From positions 2,334,501-2,398,500 of the forward strand of contig NC_004722.1 in assembly GCF_000007825.1 (NCBI RefSeq): DNA of 64,000 nucleotides, read 5' to 3'. This DNA comes from Bacillus cereus ATCC 14579 (lineage in GTDB: Bacteria > Bacillota > Bacilli > Bacillales > Bacillaceae_G). Of the stretch, positions 1 to 8,173 are shown piece after piece. The position numbers were made by a program, and so were the translations under genes. The notes under the pieces are model-generated. The model had not been told where the DNA came from. It saw only the letters and a program-made list of their open reading frames with translations, and ran no database searches. Position 1 is the stretch's first letter, and the number at the start of each line of letters is the position of its first letter.

Positions 1-3
1 CGC

Positions 4-240
4 ATGTTTGAACAACAACATAAACTTGAAACATTCTTAATGAAAGATTTAACGACCATGTTATCGTTGGTAGTACAATTACCACCTTCACAAAGACCAG
101 AGAAGGAAGAAGAATTGAAAATCTACTTGGAAAATTTCCAAAAAGAAATGGAAGTAGTAGAGCGAGATATTCGCGACTCAATTGATCACGATTTAAATGT
201 GAAGATGAGAGCAGCGACTGAGAAGTTTAAGAATAAATAG
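4..240 (+). CDS. hypothetical protein, possibly 5'-truncated by the window edge
   Basis: A 78-residue soluble, charged, helical protein with no family I recognise. It has a leucine- and glutamate-rich middle (residues about 35-60) that could form a helix or short coiled coil, and no signal peptide or membrane segment. The first ATG is only 3 bases into the window, so neither a ribosome site nor a longer upstream frame can be judged. It ends just before a strong rho-independent terminator, so it is probably the last gene of a transcription unit entering from the left. Function unknown. Confidence 0.6.
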   Translation: MFEQQHKLETFLMKDLTTMLSLVVQLPPSQRPEKEEELKIYLENFQKEMEVVERDIRDSIDHDLNVKMRAATEKFKNK

Positions 241-247
241 AAGAGAT

Positions 248-288
248 CGCCTAAAAGTTGAATGTTTCAGCTTTTAGGCGTTTTTTTT
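248..288 (+). terminator. rho-independent terminator
   Basis: A 10-bp perfect stem (CGCCTAAAAG/CTTTTAGGCG) is followed by eight T, directly behind the first gene. Confidence 0.9.
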
Positions 289-407
289 GTAAATTGAGAG
301 TGTTTAATCTTTTGTAAAATTGTATATGCAAACGTAAATAAATGGTAAAATATAGAGTGGTTTTTTGTACTTTGTGTAAATAATTATTATAAAAGGGGTA
401 TGGTATT

Positions 408-1559
408 GTGTTATTTGAGTTAGTCATCCTATTTGTAATTTTATTTTTATTTCTGGGCTATCCCATTAGTAAAGCTTGGGATAGTTTCCAATCGAAGAAG
501 GAAAATTCCTCAAGTATACTAAAGTTCGAGCCACAGGAAATATTATCAATATGTTTGAGTTATTTTATATTTGGTTTAGGCATTATGTGGAATGCAAATG
601 ATGTAAGAGGAGGAATACCATTACATAAATTTGAAAAGAACGGAATGATGTCTGATCAATATGCTTCTTTAGCACATGACCACATTGCTATAGTAGTTCT
701 CTTAGTTATTTTAGGTGCGGTTTCGTATTGGAGATTAACGAAAGGCCTAACAAAACTTTCACCAATATTTTATATTTTTTATAGTACTTTAATGATAGTA
801 AACATTGTATATACATTCATCTATATTACCCATACAGGCTTTGCCTTTTATACGGAACTCGGAGGATTGAGATACATTCCAGTCTTTTGTATTCAAGTTG
901 GGATGCTTGCATTTAGTCTATTATTCATAGCTAAATTAAGAAATACATTAGATTATTTCATACAATCTCAGAATGAGAAAGATTATACGCAGAGCAACAG
1001 AATTATATTATTGCTGTATCGTATTTCTTTTGGATATCAAAAAATGGCTACAGTCTGGATGATAAGTTTATTTCCTGTCTTGTTAATTATTCAATTCATT
1101 TTAATACTGTTTGGCCAAAAACCAGATAGTTTTATAAGAGTGTTTATGGAAACAAGTAGTTTTAATTATTCTAAGATTCCTGCCCCAAGTCCTCAAATTG
1201 TCTCCGGGGATGGGCATTATTTATGTACAGTTTCTGTGAAAGGCCATAAAAACATCGTTAAGCCATTACGAGCAGGAATTAGGCATGGGGAAAGAATTAC
1301 AGTTAATCGACAGTTATTAATTGCGAACGCTTTTGAAAATGTAATTGAGGAGCGGGTACCAAAATGTCATAAAGTTATTCGTAATTTTTATGATAAATAC
1401 GGTTATCCGATTAGTAAACATATTAATACGAAATGGTCGGCTGATTTTGTTTATATTTTAATGAAGCCACTAGAATGGTTCTTCTTATTTGTACTTTACA
1501 CAGTAGATAAAAACCCTGAGAATAGAATTCATATTCAATATAGTGAACTACGAAAATAA
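408..1559 (+). CDS. multi-pass membrane protein of unknown function
   Basis: A 383-residue protein starting at GTG, 11 bases after AAAAGGGG. Hydrophobic segments lie at about residues 1-20, 45-62, 92-112, 120-142, 155-175, 220-240 and 355-375. A long soluble stretch at about 250-350 is basic and histidine-bearing. I recognise no catalytic motif or named family. It stands alone between two terminators, convergent with the glycosidase gene downstream. It is probably a group-specific membrane protein; role unknown. Confidence 0.7.
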   Translation: MLFELVILFVILFLFLGYPISKAWDSFQSKKENSSSILKFEPQEILSICLSYFIFGLGIMWNANDVRGGIPLHKFEKNGMMSDQYASLAHDHIAIVVLLVILGAVSYWRLTKGLTKLSPIFYIFYSTLMIVNIVYTFIYITHTGFAFYTELGGLRYIPVFCIQVGMLAFSLLFIAKLRNTLDYFIQSQNEKDYTQSNRIILLLYRISFGYQKMATVWMISLFPVLLIIQFILILFGQKPDSFIRVFMETSSFNYSKIPAPSPQIVSGDGHYLCTVSVKGHKNIVKPLRAGIRHGERITVNRQLLIANAFENVIEERVPKCHKVIRNFYDKYGYPISKHINTKWSADFVYILMKPLEWFFLFVLYTVDKNPENRIHIQYSELRK

Positions 1560-1605
1560 AAGTAAGAGCCCGCATTCAAAAAAATGGGGGCTCTTACTTT
1601 TATTT
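1553..1605. terminator. bidirectional terminator between convergent genes
   Basis: The stem AGTAAGAGCC/GGCTCTTACT has a T-rich tail on one side and an A-rich tract on the other, so it can stop transcription from both convergent genes. Confidence 0.85.
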
Positions 1606-3159
1606 TGCTTGAATAGTAGATTTACTAGAAGCCACACTTTCATTATGCAATCGATCAACTGCAGTTACGACATAGGTATACGTTTCTCCGGAAATAGCGG
1701 TTTTATCTACATAAATTTCTCCAAGTTTTGTTTTTCTTACAGTAGTAAGTAAATTTTTGGGATTTTGTATATCCACTTCATTTTTCCCATTCACGCGGTA
1801 AATAGCGTAATAAGCAGAATCATTATCTCTATTGTCAATGATACCGATTGCAATACCTTCATCTCTTGGAATGGCGCCTTTTAAAGTCGGTTGTTTTGGT
1901 GGATCATGATCAAGCCAAGGCATAGGCGGGATTAATGCAGGATGTTTATATATGTTTTCTGAAAGTCTATCTTTAACTCCGAGTGGATTGTTATTAATAT
2001 CTTTTAAGCTAAAATGCATACTACCTTTTATATCAGGATATAGCCGGTTTAATGCAATTTGTTTTGGATATTCTTCTGGATCAGACCAAGCAGGGACGGA
2101 GTTATTATTAATTTTATAGGCCGCTTGACCGATGTATAGGTGAAGCGGTTTGTTATTTGTTTCTTTAACCCACCAATCTACTAATATGTCATATGCAGCT
2201 GGGGTGAAACCTATATTCCAATATATTTGCGGTGTAATGTAGTCAATATATCCTTTTTGTATCCACTCACGTGTGTCAGCATAAAGGTCATCATAGTTTC
2301 TTTGGCCTGCGGTTGTGTTAGAGCCAGTGGGATCGTCAGCTATATTTCGCCATACGCCGAACGGACTAATGCCAAACTTTACATATGATTTTTCTTGTTT
2401 TATAGCAGTATTTAAATCTTTTACAAGTTCATTTACATTGTTACGTCGCCAATCTTCTATATTTGTAAATCTACCATTATTATATGTTTCGTACGTTTTC
2501 TGATCTGGAAATTCTTCACCGGCTACTTTATATGGGTAAAAATAATCATCCATATGCAGCGCATCAATATCGTAATTTTCTACGATTTCTAAAGCGCCTT
2601 CTGTTATAAATTTTTTCACTTCCGGAATACCGGGATTGTAATATAACTTTCCGCCATAAGTGACAACCCAATCGGGATGTTGCCTTGCAGGGTGATTATT
2701 TGATAATCGATTTATATCGGTGTGATTCATCGTTATTCGGTATGGGTTAATCCAAGCGTGGAATTCTATATTTCTTTTATGAGTTTCTTCAATCATAAAT
2801 GCGAGCGGGTCATAACCAGGATCTTTTCCTTGTGTTCCTGTAATGTATTCAGACCAAGGACCGTAATTTGAAGGATAGAAAGCATCAGCGGTTGGTTTAA
2901 TTTGTACAACAACTGCATTCATACCAGTGCTTTTTACATCGTCTAATAATCTTATAAATTCTTGCTTCTGTTTTTCAATAGGTAAGCCAGTTTTTGAGGG
3001 CCAATCAATATTCAGAACTGATGCGATCCATACAGCACGTAATTCATGTTTTTTGTACGTAGTATTTACTTCAGCATAAGTAAAGTGAGGGGGAATGAAA
3101 GAGAAAGGGATGAACAAGATAACGATACAACATATCATTAATAAACGTTTAACGATCAT
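1600..3159 (-). CDS. secreted glycoside-hydrolase-like GHL10 (YngK/DUF187 type) protein
   Basis: A 519-residue protein with a signal peptide (basic start, hydrophobic core to about 28, probable cleavage after TYA). Residues about 38-350 match the GHL10 family fold. Visible signatures are ELRAVWIASV near the N-terminus, HAWINPYRI, and an acidic DALHMDDYFYP strand end. The C-terminal 100 residues look like a fibronectin III-type domain. Family members are secreted or surface glycosidases of poorly known substrate; B. subtilis YngK is about this size. It is divergent from a PTS and amino-sugar kinase cluster, so an extracellular role in releasing cell-wall or chitin-type sugars is a reasonable inference, not shown. 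Start ATG follows GGGAGGCG on the minus strand. Confidence 0.85.
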   Translation of the reverse strand: MIVKRLLMICCIVILFIPFSFIPPHFTYAEVNTTYKKHELRAVWIASVLNIDWPSKTGLPIEKQKQEFIRLLDDVKSTGMNAVVVQIKPTADAFYPSNYGPWSEYITGTQGKDPGYDPLAFMIEETHKRNIEFHAWINPYRITMNHTDINRLSNNHPARQHPDWVVTYGGKLYYNPGIPEVKKFITEGALEIVENYDIDALHMDDYFYPYKVAGEEFPDQKTYETYNNGRFTNIEDWRRNNVNELVKDLNTAIKQEKSYVKFGISPFGVWRNIADDPTGSNTTAGQRNYDDLYADTREWIQKGYIDYITPQIYWNIGFTPAAYDILVDWWVKETNNKPLHLYIGQAAYKINNNSVPAWSDPEEYPKQIALNRLYPDIKGSMHFSLKDINNNPLGVKDRLSENIYKHPALIPPMPWLDHDPPKQPTLKGAIPRDEGIAIGIIDNRDNDSAYYAIYRVNGKNEVDIQNPKNLLTTVRKTKLGEIYVDKTAISGETYTYVVTAVDRLHNESVASSKSTIQAK

Positions 3160-3209
3160 TTATACGCCTCCCTATCATATGATTATTTAAAATAATATAT
3201 GAGGCGAGG

Positions 3210-3239
3210 TTGACTTTGCAATAGAGAAAATTGCATATT
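3210..3239 (+). promoter_or_regulatory. candidate sigma-A promoter for the PTS/kinase cluster
   Basis: TTGACT at 3210-3215, then 18 bases, then CATATT at 3234-3239 (four of six matches to the -10 consensus). It lies between the divergent glycosidase and PTS genes. Moderate match only. Confidence 0.35.
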
Positions 3240-3270
3240 GAAACATTAATTTAATAAGAAAAATATTTTT

Positions 3271-3289
3271 AATGAAATTTACTTTCATT
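3271..3289. promoter_or_regulatory. palindromic operator candidate
   Basis: A perfect inverted repeat AATGAAA-TTTAC-TTTCATT lies just downstream of the candidate promoter and about 100 bases before the EIIB gene. Arms of the TGAAA/TTTCA kind resemble sites of RpiR-type sugar-phosphate regulators; that assignment is inference. No regulator gene is in this cluster. Confidence 0.45.
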
Positions 3290-3386
3290 ATAACTAAATT
3301 CATTTACTACTTCATATGCTTGTTAGTAAAGTGAAACTTCCTTTTATTTGAAGGGTAATAAATTATAAGTATAGGAGGATTAATAA

Positions 3387-3692
3387 ATGAAAGTTTTGTT
3401 CGTCTGTTCTGGAGGAATGTCCAGTGCAATTGTTGTAAACGCTTTAAAAAAAGAAGCGGAGAAAAATGGTGTGAACATGGAAGTGCATGCAATTGGAACG
3501 AATGAGGTAGAGGAAGAAGTAAAGAATGGCTGGGATGTCGTAATGGTGGCACCTCAAATAAGACACCGATTTGACTCTGTAAAAAAATTTGCAGAGGAGG
3601 AATCTATTCCGTGTGGCATCATACCGCCGCAAGCATACACACCGCTTGGCGGCCCGACTTTATTAAAAACTGTAAATGAATTAATCAGTTAG
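3387..3692 (+). CDS. PTS lactose/cellobiose-family EIIB component
   Basis: A 101-residue cytosolic phosphocarrier. The N-terminal strand and P-loop carry the active-site cysteine, C8, in CSGGMSS, the hallmark of lactose/cellobiose-class EIIB. It accepts phosphate from EIIA and passes it to the sugar during uptake by the EIIC encoded 11 bases downstream. AGGAGG lies just ahead of the ATG. No EIIA gene is present in the cluster, so EIIA must act from elsewhere. The sugar is unknown; the kinases further down suggest a GlcNAc/MurNAc-type substrate. Confidence 0.9.
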   Translation: MKVLFVCSGGMSSAIVVNALKKEAEKNGVNMEVHAIGTNEVEEEVKNGWDVVMVAPQIRHRFDSVKKFAEEESIPCGIIPPQAYTPLGGPTLLKTVNELIS

Positions 3693-3703
3693 GGGGAAAC
3701 GTT

Positions 3704-4987
3704 ATGAATAAGTTTGTCACGTTTCTTGATAAAAACTTATCTGGACCGATGGCAAGGCTTTCTGAGCAGAGACATTTACAAGCAATCCGTGATGGAGTTA
3801 TTTCGGCGTTACCATTTATTATAGTAGGAAGCTTCTTTTTAATAGTAGCATTTCCACCACTGCCGAAAGATAGTTTTATATCAGTTTGGGCATTAAAGAA
3901 TCAAACAAGTATATTGATACCATATCGTTTAACCATGTTTATTATGTCCTTATATATCGCATTTGGAATAGGATATAATTTAGCGAAAAGTTATAAATTA
4001 GATGCTTTATCAGGAGCACAGCTCGCGGTATGTTCACTACTTTTAACATTAACGCCTGAGTTAATTGATAAAAAAGGATTCATGCTTCCGATGACAAATC
4101 TCGGAGGTCATGGATTATTTGTGACGATGATTGTTTCTATTTTATCCGTAGAGATTTTAAGGTTTTGTAAGAAGAAAAATGTAATGATTAAAATGCCAGA
4201 ACAAGTACCGCCATCTGTATCGCGTTCATTTGAAGCACTTATACCTGCAGCATTCGTTATTATTATAATGAGTCTAGTAACTGTCGTTTTTAGCATTGAT
4301 TTACACCATGTTGTTGATAAATTAGCAGCACCATTAGTAAAAGCTGGGGACAGTTACTTCGGTGTAATGATTCCAGTGTTTTTAATTACGTTTTTTTGGT
4401 CATTCGGCATCCATGGTGTGTCGGTTGTTGGAACTGTTGCTAGGCCATTATGGGAAGTATACCTAGGGAAAAATGGTGAAGCAGTTGCTAGTGGAGCAGA
4501 TCAGTTGCCATTTATTTCACCAGAGCCGTTATATCAATGGTTTATATGGATTGGCGGTTCTGGTGCGACGTTAGGGCTTGTATTAGCTATGATTGTATTT
4601 GGTCGATCGAAATATTCGAAAGCATTATCAAGAACTTGTATTGTTCCGGGTATTTTTAATATTAATGAACCAGTCATATTCGGATTACCGATTGTACTAA
4701 ATCCAATTTTAATTATCCCATTTATCATTACACCACTTGTAACAGCAACTGTTGCATATTCAGCAACTGCGATGGGATTTGTAACACCAACGCATATTAT
4801 GCCGCCATGGACACTACCTGCTCCAATTGGTGCATATTTAGCAACAGGTGGAGATTGGCGTGCGATTGTATTAGTTTTTATAAATATAGCAATATCGTTC
4901 CTTATTTATTTACCATTCTTTAAAATGTACGACAAAAATATGCTTGAAATTGAAAAAAATGGTGATGGGGAATCTGTTAATCCTTAA
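3704..4987 (+). CDS. PTS lactose/cellobiose-family EIIC permease
   Basis: A 427-residue membrane permease with about ten hydrophobic segments. Typical CelB/EIIC signatures include RHLQAIRDG near the start, a conserved histidine in HGLFV, and FNINEPVIFGLPIVLNP in the second half, which contains the substrate-site NEP motif. It forms the transport channel for the sugar phosphorylated by the EIIB just upstream. Start ATG is preceded by AGGGGGAAAC. The gene is followed by a hairpin that may end or attenuate the transcript before the small membrane protein and kinases. Confidence 0.92.
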   Translation: MNKFVTFLDKNLSGPMARLSEQRHLQAIRDGVISALPFIIVGSFFLIVAFPPLPKDSFISVWALKNQTSILIPYRLTMFIMSLYIAFGIGYNLAKSYKLDALSGAQLAVCSLLLTLTPELIDKKGFMLPMTNLGGHGLFVTMIVSILSVEILRFCKKKNVMIKMPEQVPPSVSRSFEALIPAAFVIIIMSLVTVVFSIDLHHVVDKLAAPLVKAGDSYFGVMIPVFLITFFWSFGIHGVSVVGTVARPLWEVYLGKNGEAVASGADQLPFISPEPLYQWFIWIGGSGATLGLVLAMIVFGRSKYSKALSRTCIVPGIFNINEPVIFGLPIVLNPILIIPFIITPLVTATVAYSATAMGFVTPTHIMPPWTLPAPIGAYLATGGDWRAIVLVFINIAISFLIYLPFFKMYDKNMLEIEKNGDGESVNP

Positions 4988-5005
4988 TCTGCACGCTGTT
5001 ATTTT

Positions 5006-5037
5006 GAGTGATAGACTTTTTGTCTATCACTTCTTTC
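5006..5037 (+). terminator. terminator or attenuator after EIIC
   Basis: The stem GTGATAGAC/GTCTATCAC has a T-rich loop and is followed by TTCTTTC. The tail is weak, so readthrough into the kinase genes is likely. Confidence 0.6.
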
Positions 5038-5065
5038 ACATTAAAACTAGAAAGGGGGAAATAGA

Positions 5066-5332
5066 ATGAATATAAAATTTAGTTATAAAGGCGTATTTTT
5101 ATTATTATTTGGAGTGATTTGTGCAAATTTACTTTTTGTCCCTTTATTAGGCATGCTAAATCTATCACAAATGCATAGTATCTGGCTTGTTACAAGTATT
5201 GCGGCAAGCGTTTTGCTTACGGTAGTTGTTTCTTTCATTGATGGATCGTTTGCATCGAAAGCTCAGTTGTTTTTTAGATTTATATTGTTTTCGATTGGTT
5301 GTACGTTCGTTACTTACATGATTGTTTTTTAG
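5066..5332 (+). CDS. small three-helix membrane protein
   Basis: An 88-residue hydrophobic protein with three predicted membrane segments at about residues 8-28, 38-60 and 66-86. GAAAGGGGGAAATAG ahead of the ATG is a good ribosome site. I recognise no family. Its place between EIIC and anmK suggests co-transcription with the sugar-salvage genes, but nothing in the sequence shows what it does. Confidence 0.6.
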   Translation: MNIKFSYKGVFLLLFGVICANLLFVPLLGMLNLSQMHSIWLVTSIAASVLLTVVVSFIDGSFASKAQLFFRFILFSIGCTFVTYMIVF

Positions 5333-5354
5333 TAAATAGGAGGTCATGCACGTT

Positions 5355-6527
5355 ATGTATATTGCAGGGGTAATGTCTGGTACTTCATTAGATGGAATAG
5401 ATGTAGCGCTCGTTCATATAGAAGGAAGTGGTGTAGATTCTAAAATCGAACTCATTCATTTTACTACTGTTCCATTTTGTAATGATATGAAAAATGAGAT
5501 CCAACAAGCGTTATCAATTGAAACTTCGAATGTCCAACTTATATGTAGTTTAAATTTTAAACTTGGTTTATGCTTCGCCAATGCTGTAAAGGAAGTTTGT
5601 AAAGAAGCCAATTTTCCTTTGAGACAATTAGATTTAATAGGCTCTCACGGACAAACGATTTATCATCAGCCAAAGCAAGAAGGGAATATTATTTCTTCAA
5701 CATTGCAAATTGGGGAACCAGCAGTAATAGCATATGAAACGAACACGACGGTTATCTCGAATTTCCGAACGATGGACATGGCGGCAGGGGGACAAGGTGC
5801 ACCACTTGTACCATATTCAGAGATTATTTTATATCGGCATCAAACTAAAAATAGACTACTACAAAATATTGGTGGAATTGGTAATGTTACAGTGGTTCCA
5901 AGTAAACGAAGTAAAGAGAGTGTTATTGCTTTCGATACTGGACCAGGCAACATGGTAATCGATGAAGTATGTCAAAGATTATTTCATGTACCATATGATC
6001 AAAATGGTTGGATTGCAAAGCAGGGGGTAGTTGTAGATGAAATTTTAACATACTGTATGAACCATCCATTTTTGAACATGAAACCACCAAAATCAACAGG
6101 TAGAGAACAGTTTGGAGAAGCGTTTGTGACTGAATTATTGAATCGATTTAAAAAGCATAGTAAAGAAAATATATTGGCAACTGTCACGATGTTTACAGCA
6201 TGTTCAATTGTTCATCATTATAAGGCGTTTATTTTGCCGTATTATGAAATTGATGAGGTGATTTTAGGTGGTGGTGGAAGTTATAATAATACACTTGTTG
6301 AAATGTTACGGAATGGATTAAGAGAAGAGAAATGTAGCATATGTATACAAGAAGATATTGGTCATTCTTCAGCAGCGAAAGAAGCAATTGCATTTGCTAT
6401 TTTAGCAAACGAAACGTATCATCGTAATCCGAGTAATGTGCTGAGCGCAACAGGTGCTAAGAATTCCGTAATTTTAGGGAATATAACATTCCCTCCATAC
6501 GCAGATGAAAATGAGGCGAATATATGA
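5355..6527 (+). CDS. anmK: anhydro-N-acetylmuramic acid kinase AnmK
   Basis: A 390-residue cytosolic sugar kinase of the ASKHA fold. The N-terminal phosphate loop GVMSGTSLDGID and the downstream GSHGQTIYH, FDTGPGN and LGGGGSYN motifs are diagnostic. The enzyme opens the 1,6-anhydro ring of anhMurNAc and phosphorylates it to MurNAc-6-phosphate in peptidoglycan recycling. The ATG at 5355 is chosen because AGGAGG at 5338-5343 is 11 bases away; the earlier in-frame ATG at 5346 is only 2 bases from it. The stop overlaps the next gene's start by four bases (ATGA), showing translational coupling. No MurQ etherase gene is visible here. Confidence 0.93.
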   Translation: MYIAGVMSGTSLDGIDVALVHIEGSGVDSKIELIHFTTVPFCNDMKNEIQQALSIETSNVQLICSLNFKLGLCFANAVKEVCKEANFPLRQLDLIGSHGQTIYHQPKQEGNIISSTLQIGEPAVIAYETNTTVISNFRTMDMAAGGQGAPLVPYSEIILYRHQTKNRLLQNIGGIGNVTVVPSKRSKESVIAFDTGPGNMVIDEVCQRLFHVPYDQNGWIAKQGVVVDEILTYCMNHPFLNMKPPKSTGREQFGEAFVTELLNRFKKHSKENILATVTMFTACSIVHHYKAFILPYYEIDEVILGGGGSYNNTLVEMLRNGLREEKCSICIQEDIGHSSAAKEAIAFAILANETYHRNPSNVLSATGAKNSVILGNITFPPYADENEANI

Positions 6528-7417
6528 AGTATATGATTGGAGTAGATGGCGGGGGAACGAAGACCGAGGCAATTGCATTTGATAAAGACGGAAATGAACT
6601 TGTAAGAGCTACCAGTGGTTTTGGAAACATATTAATAGATTTTGAAGAAGCTCTTGTGCATATTATGGAAGCAATTAATCAATGCCAGAAGAGTTTAATA
6701 AATGGGCATTGCGTTTGTGTTTGTTTAGGATTAGCTGGTATAAGCGGAGCGAATACAAATGAATTAACATTACGTTTAAAAAAGAAATACGGAACAAAAA
6801 TTGAAATTTTTAATGATGCAATGATCGCACATGCAGCGGCTTTAAAAGGTAAGGATGGAATATTAACTATAGGTGGTACAGGTGCAATTTGTATAGGAAA
6901 GAAAGGAGAAGTATATCAGTATAGCGGTGGATGGGGACATATTTTAGGAGATGAGGGGAGCGGATATTGGATTGCATTACAAGCTTTAAAGAAAATGGCA
7001 ATTCAGTTCGATCAAGGAATCAGTCTTTGTCCATTGAGTTTGAATATTCAAAGGCAGTTTCAACTTTTGACACCGTCTCATATAAAAAGCTTAGTATATA
7101 CTTCTTCTAAAGATAAAATTGCAGCAATCGCCCCATTAGTTATTCAGGAAGCGAGAGATGGCAATGATGATGCGCATGAAATTATGATGCAAGCTGGAAA
7201 GGAATTAGCAAGGATTACAGTAAATGTTTATAACAAGTTGAACTTTAAGCACTCAACGCCAATTGCAGCAAGTGGCAGTATATTGCGTTTAGTTCCTGAA
7301 ATATTTGCTGTATTTAAGAAATGCTGTGAAGAAAGTATGAAAGAAATTACATTCGTATCACAAGCAGAAATGGCAGTGAAAGGAACATATTATTTAATGA
7401 GGGATATATATTTTTAA
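6524..7417 (+). CDS. BadF/BcrA-type N-acetylglucosamine / N-acetylmuramic acid kinase
   Basis: A 297-residue ASKHA-fold kinase. GVDGGGTKTEA at the N-terminus is the phosphate-1 loop. LGLAGISG, LTIGGTGAIC and GGWGHILGDEGSGYWIA are the other signature blocks of the GlcNAc-kinase branch. Members phosphorylate GlcNAc, and MurK of Clostridium acetobutylicum phosphorylates both MurNAc and GlcNAc. Being coupled by an ATGA overlap to anmK, it probably handles a free amino sugar from cell-wall turnover. The exact substrate cannot be decided from sequence. Confidence 0.85.
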   Translation: MKYMIGVDGGGTKTEAIAFDKDGNELVRATSGFGNILIDFEEALVHIMEAINQCQKSLINGHCVCVCLGLAGISGANTNELTLRLKKKYGTKIEIFNDAMIAHAAALKGKDGILTIGGTGAICIGKKGEVYQYSGGWGHILGDEGSGYWIALQALKKMAIQFDQGISLCPLSLNIQRQFQLLTPSHIKSLVYTSSKDKIAAIAPLVIQEARDGNDDAHEIMMQAGKELARITVNVYNKLNFKHSTPIAASGSILRLVPEIFAVFKKCCEESMKEITFVSQAEMAVKGTYYLMRDIYF

Positions 7418-7542
7418 AAATAGGTATGAGAATTTTTGTATGATTTGTAAAAATATGATGTTAAAATGTATAAAGGGATGTATGTTAAAAACGTACAATA
7501 TACGTAGTAATTGAATATTGTATATGTATTCCCATGTAGAAA

Positions 7543-8103
7543 GTGAATGATTACATGATTAATAGTATGCAGTTTTTATATTTGGTGGCTTCTTATTTAA
7601 TTGGAAACATATTGACCGCTTATATAGTAACAAAATTGAGACATAACGTTGATATTAGGGATGAAGGAAGCGGAAATCCTGGCGCAAGAAATATGGGGCG
7701 CGTATATGGAAAAGGGTATTTCATCGCTACATTTTTAGGTGATGCAATTAAAGGGGCAATCGTTGTTGCTGTAGCAAAATATCTTTTTGAAGATCCTACA
7801 TTCGTAATGTTAACATTATTGGCCGTTATTATTGGACATATTTATCCAGTTTTATTTAAAGGCAAGGGCGGTAAAGGTATTTCAACATTTATAGGAGGAC
7901 TAATCGCATTTGATTATTTGATAGCGCTTACCCTCTTAGGCATTTTTATTGTATTTTATTTAATATTTAAAGGGTTTACGAAGCCAGGACTAATTACGAT
8001 TGCTTGTTTACCAATTTGTATGATTCTTTATTCTTATTCTATTGTTACCACTATATTAAGTGGAATAATTATTGTACTTATTCTATATGTAAATCGAGAA
8101 TAA
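7543..8103 (+). CDS. plsY: glycerol-3-phosphate acyltransferase PlsY
   Basis: A 186-residue polytopic membrane enzyme that transfers an acyl group from acyl-phosphate to glycerol-3-phosphate, the first step of phospholipid synthesis. The family motifs are present: DEGSGNPGARNMGR (motif 1), GHIYPVLFKGKGGKGIST (motif 2) and the GFTKPG region. It is somewhat shorter and more divergent than the main housekeeping PlsY, so it may be a paralogue. The GTG start at 7543 is possible; ATG at 7555 or 7567 is an alternative because the ribosome site (AGAAAGTG) is weak. Confidence 0.85.
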   Translation: MNDYMINSMQFLYLVASYLIGNILTAYIVTKLRHNVDIRDEGSGNPGARNMGRVYGKGYFIATFLGDAIKGAIVVAVAKYLFEDPTFVMLTLLAVIIGHIYPVLFKGKGGKGISTFIGGLIAFDYLIALTLLGIFIVFYLIFKGFTKPGLITIACLPICMILYSYSIVTTILSGIIIVLILYVNRE

Positions 8104-8114
8104 AATGAGTGTTT

Positions 8115-8149
8115 AATAAGTGGGGATAATCTCCACTTATCATTTTTTA
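8115..8149 (+). terminator. rho-independent terminator after plsY
   Basis: The stem ATAAGTGG/CCACTTAT is followed by CATTTTTTATT. Confidence 0.75.
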
Positions 8150-8173
8150 TTAAATAGATAAAGGAGATAAGGC

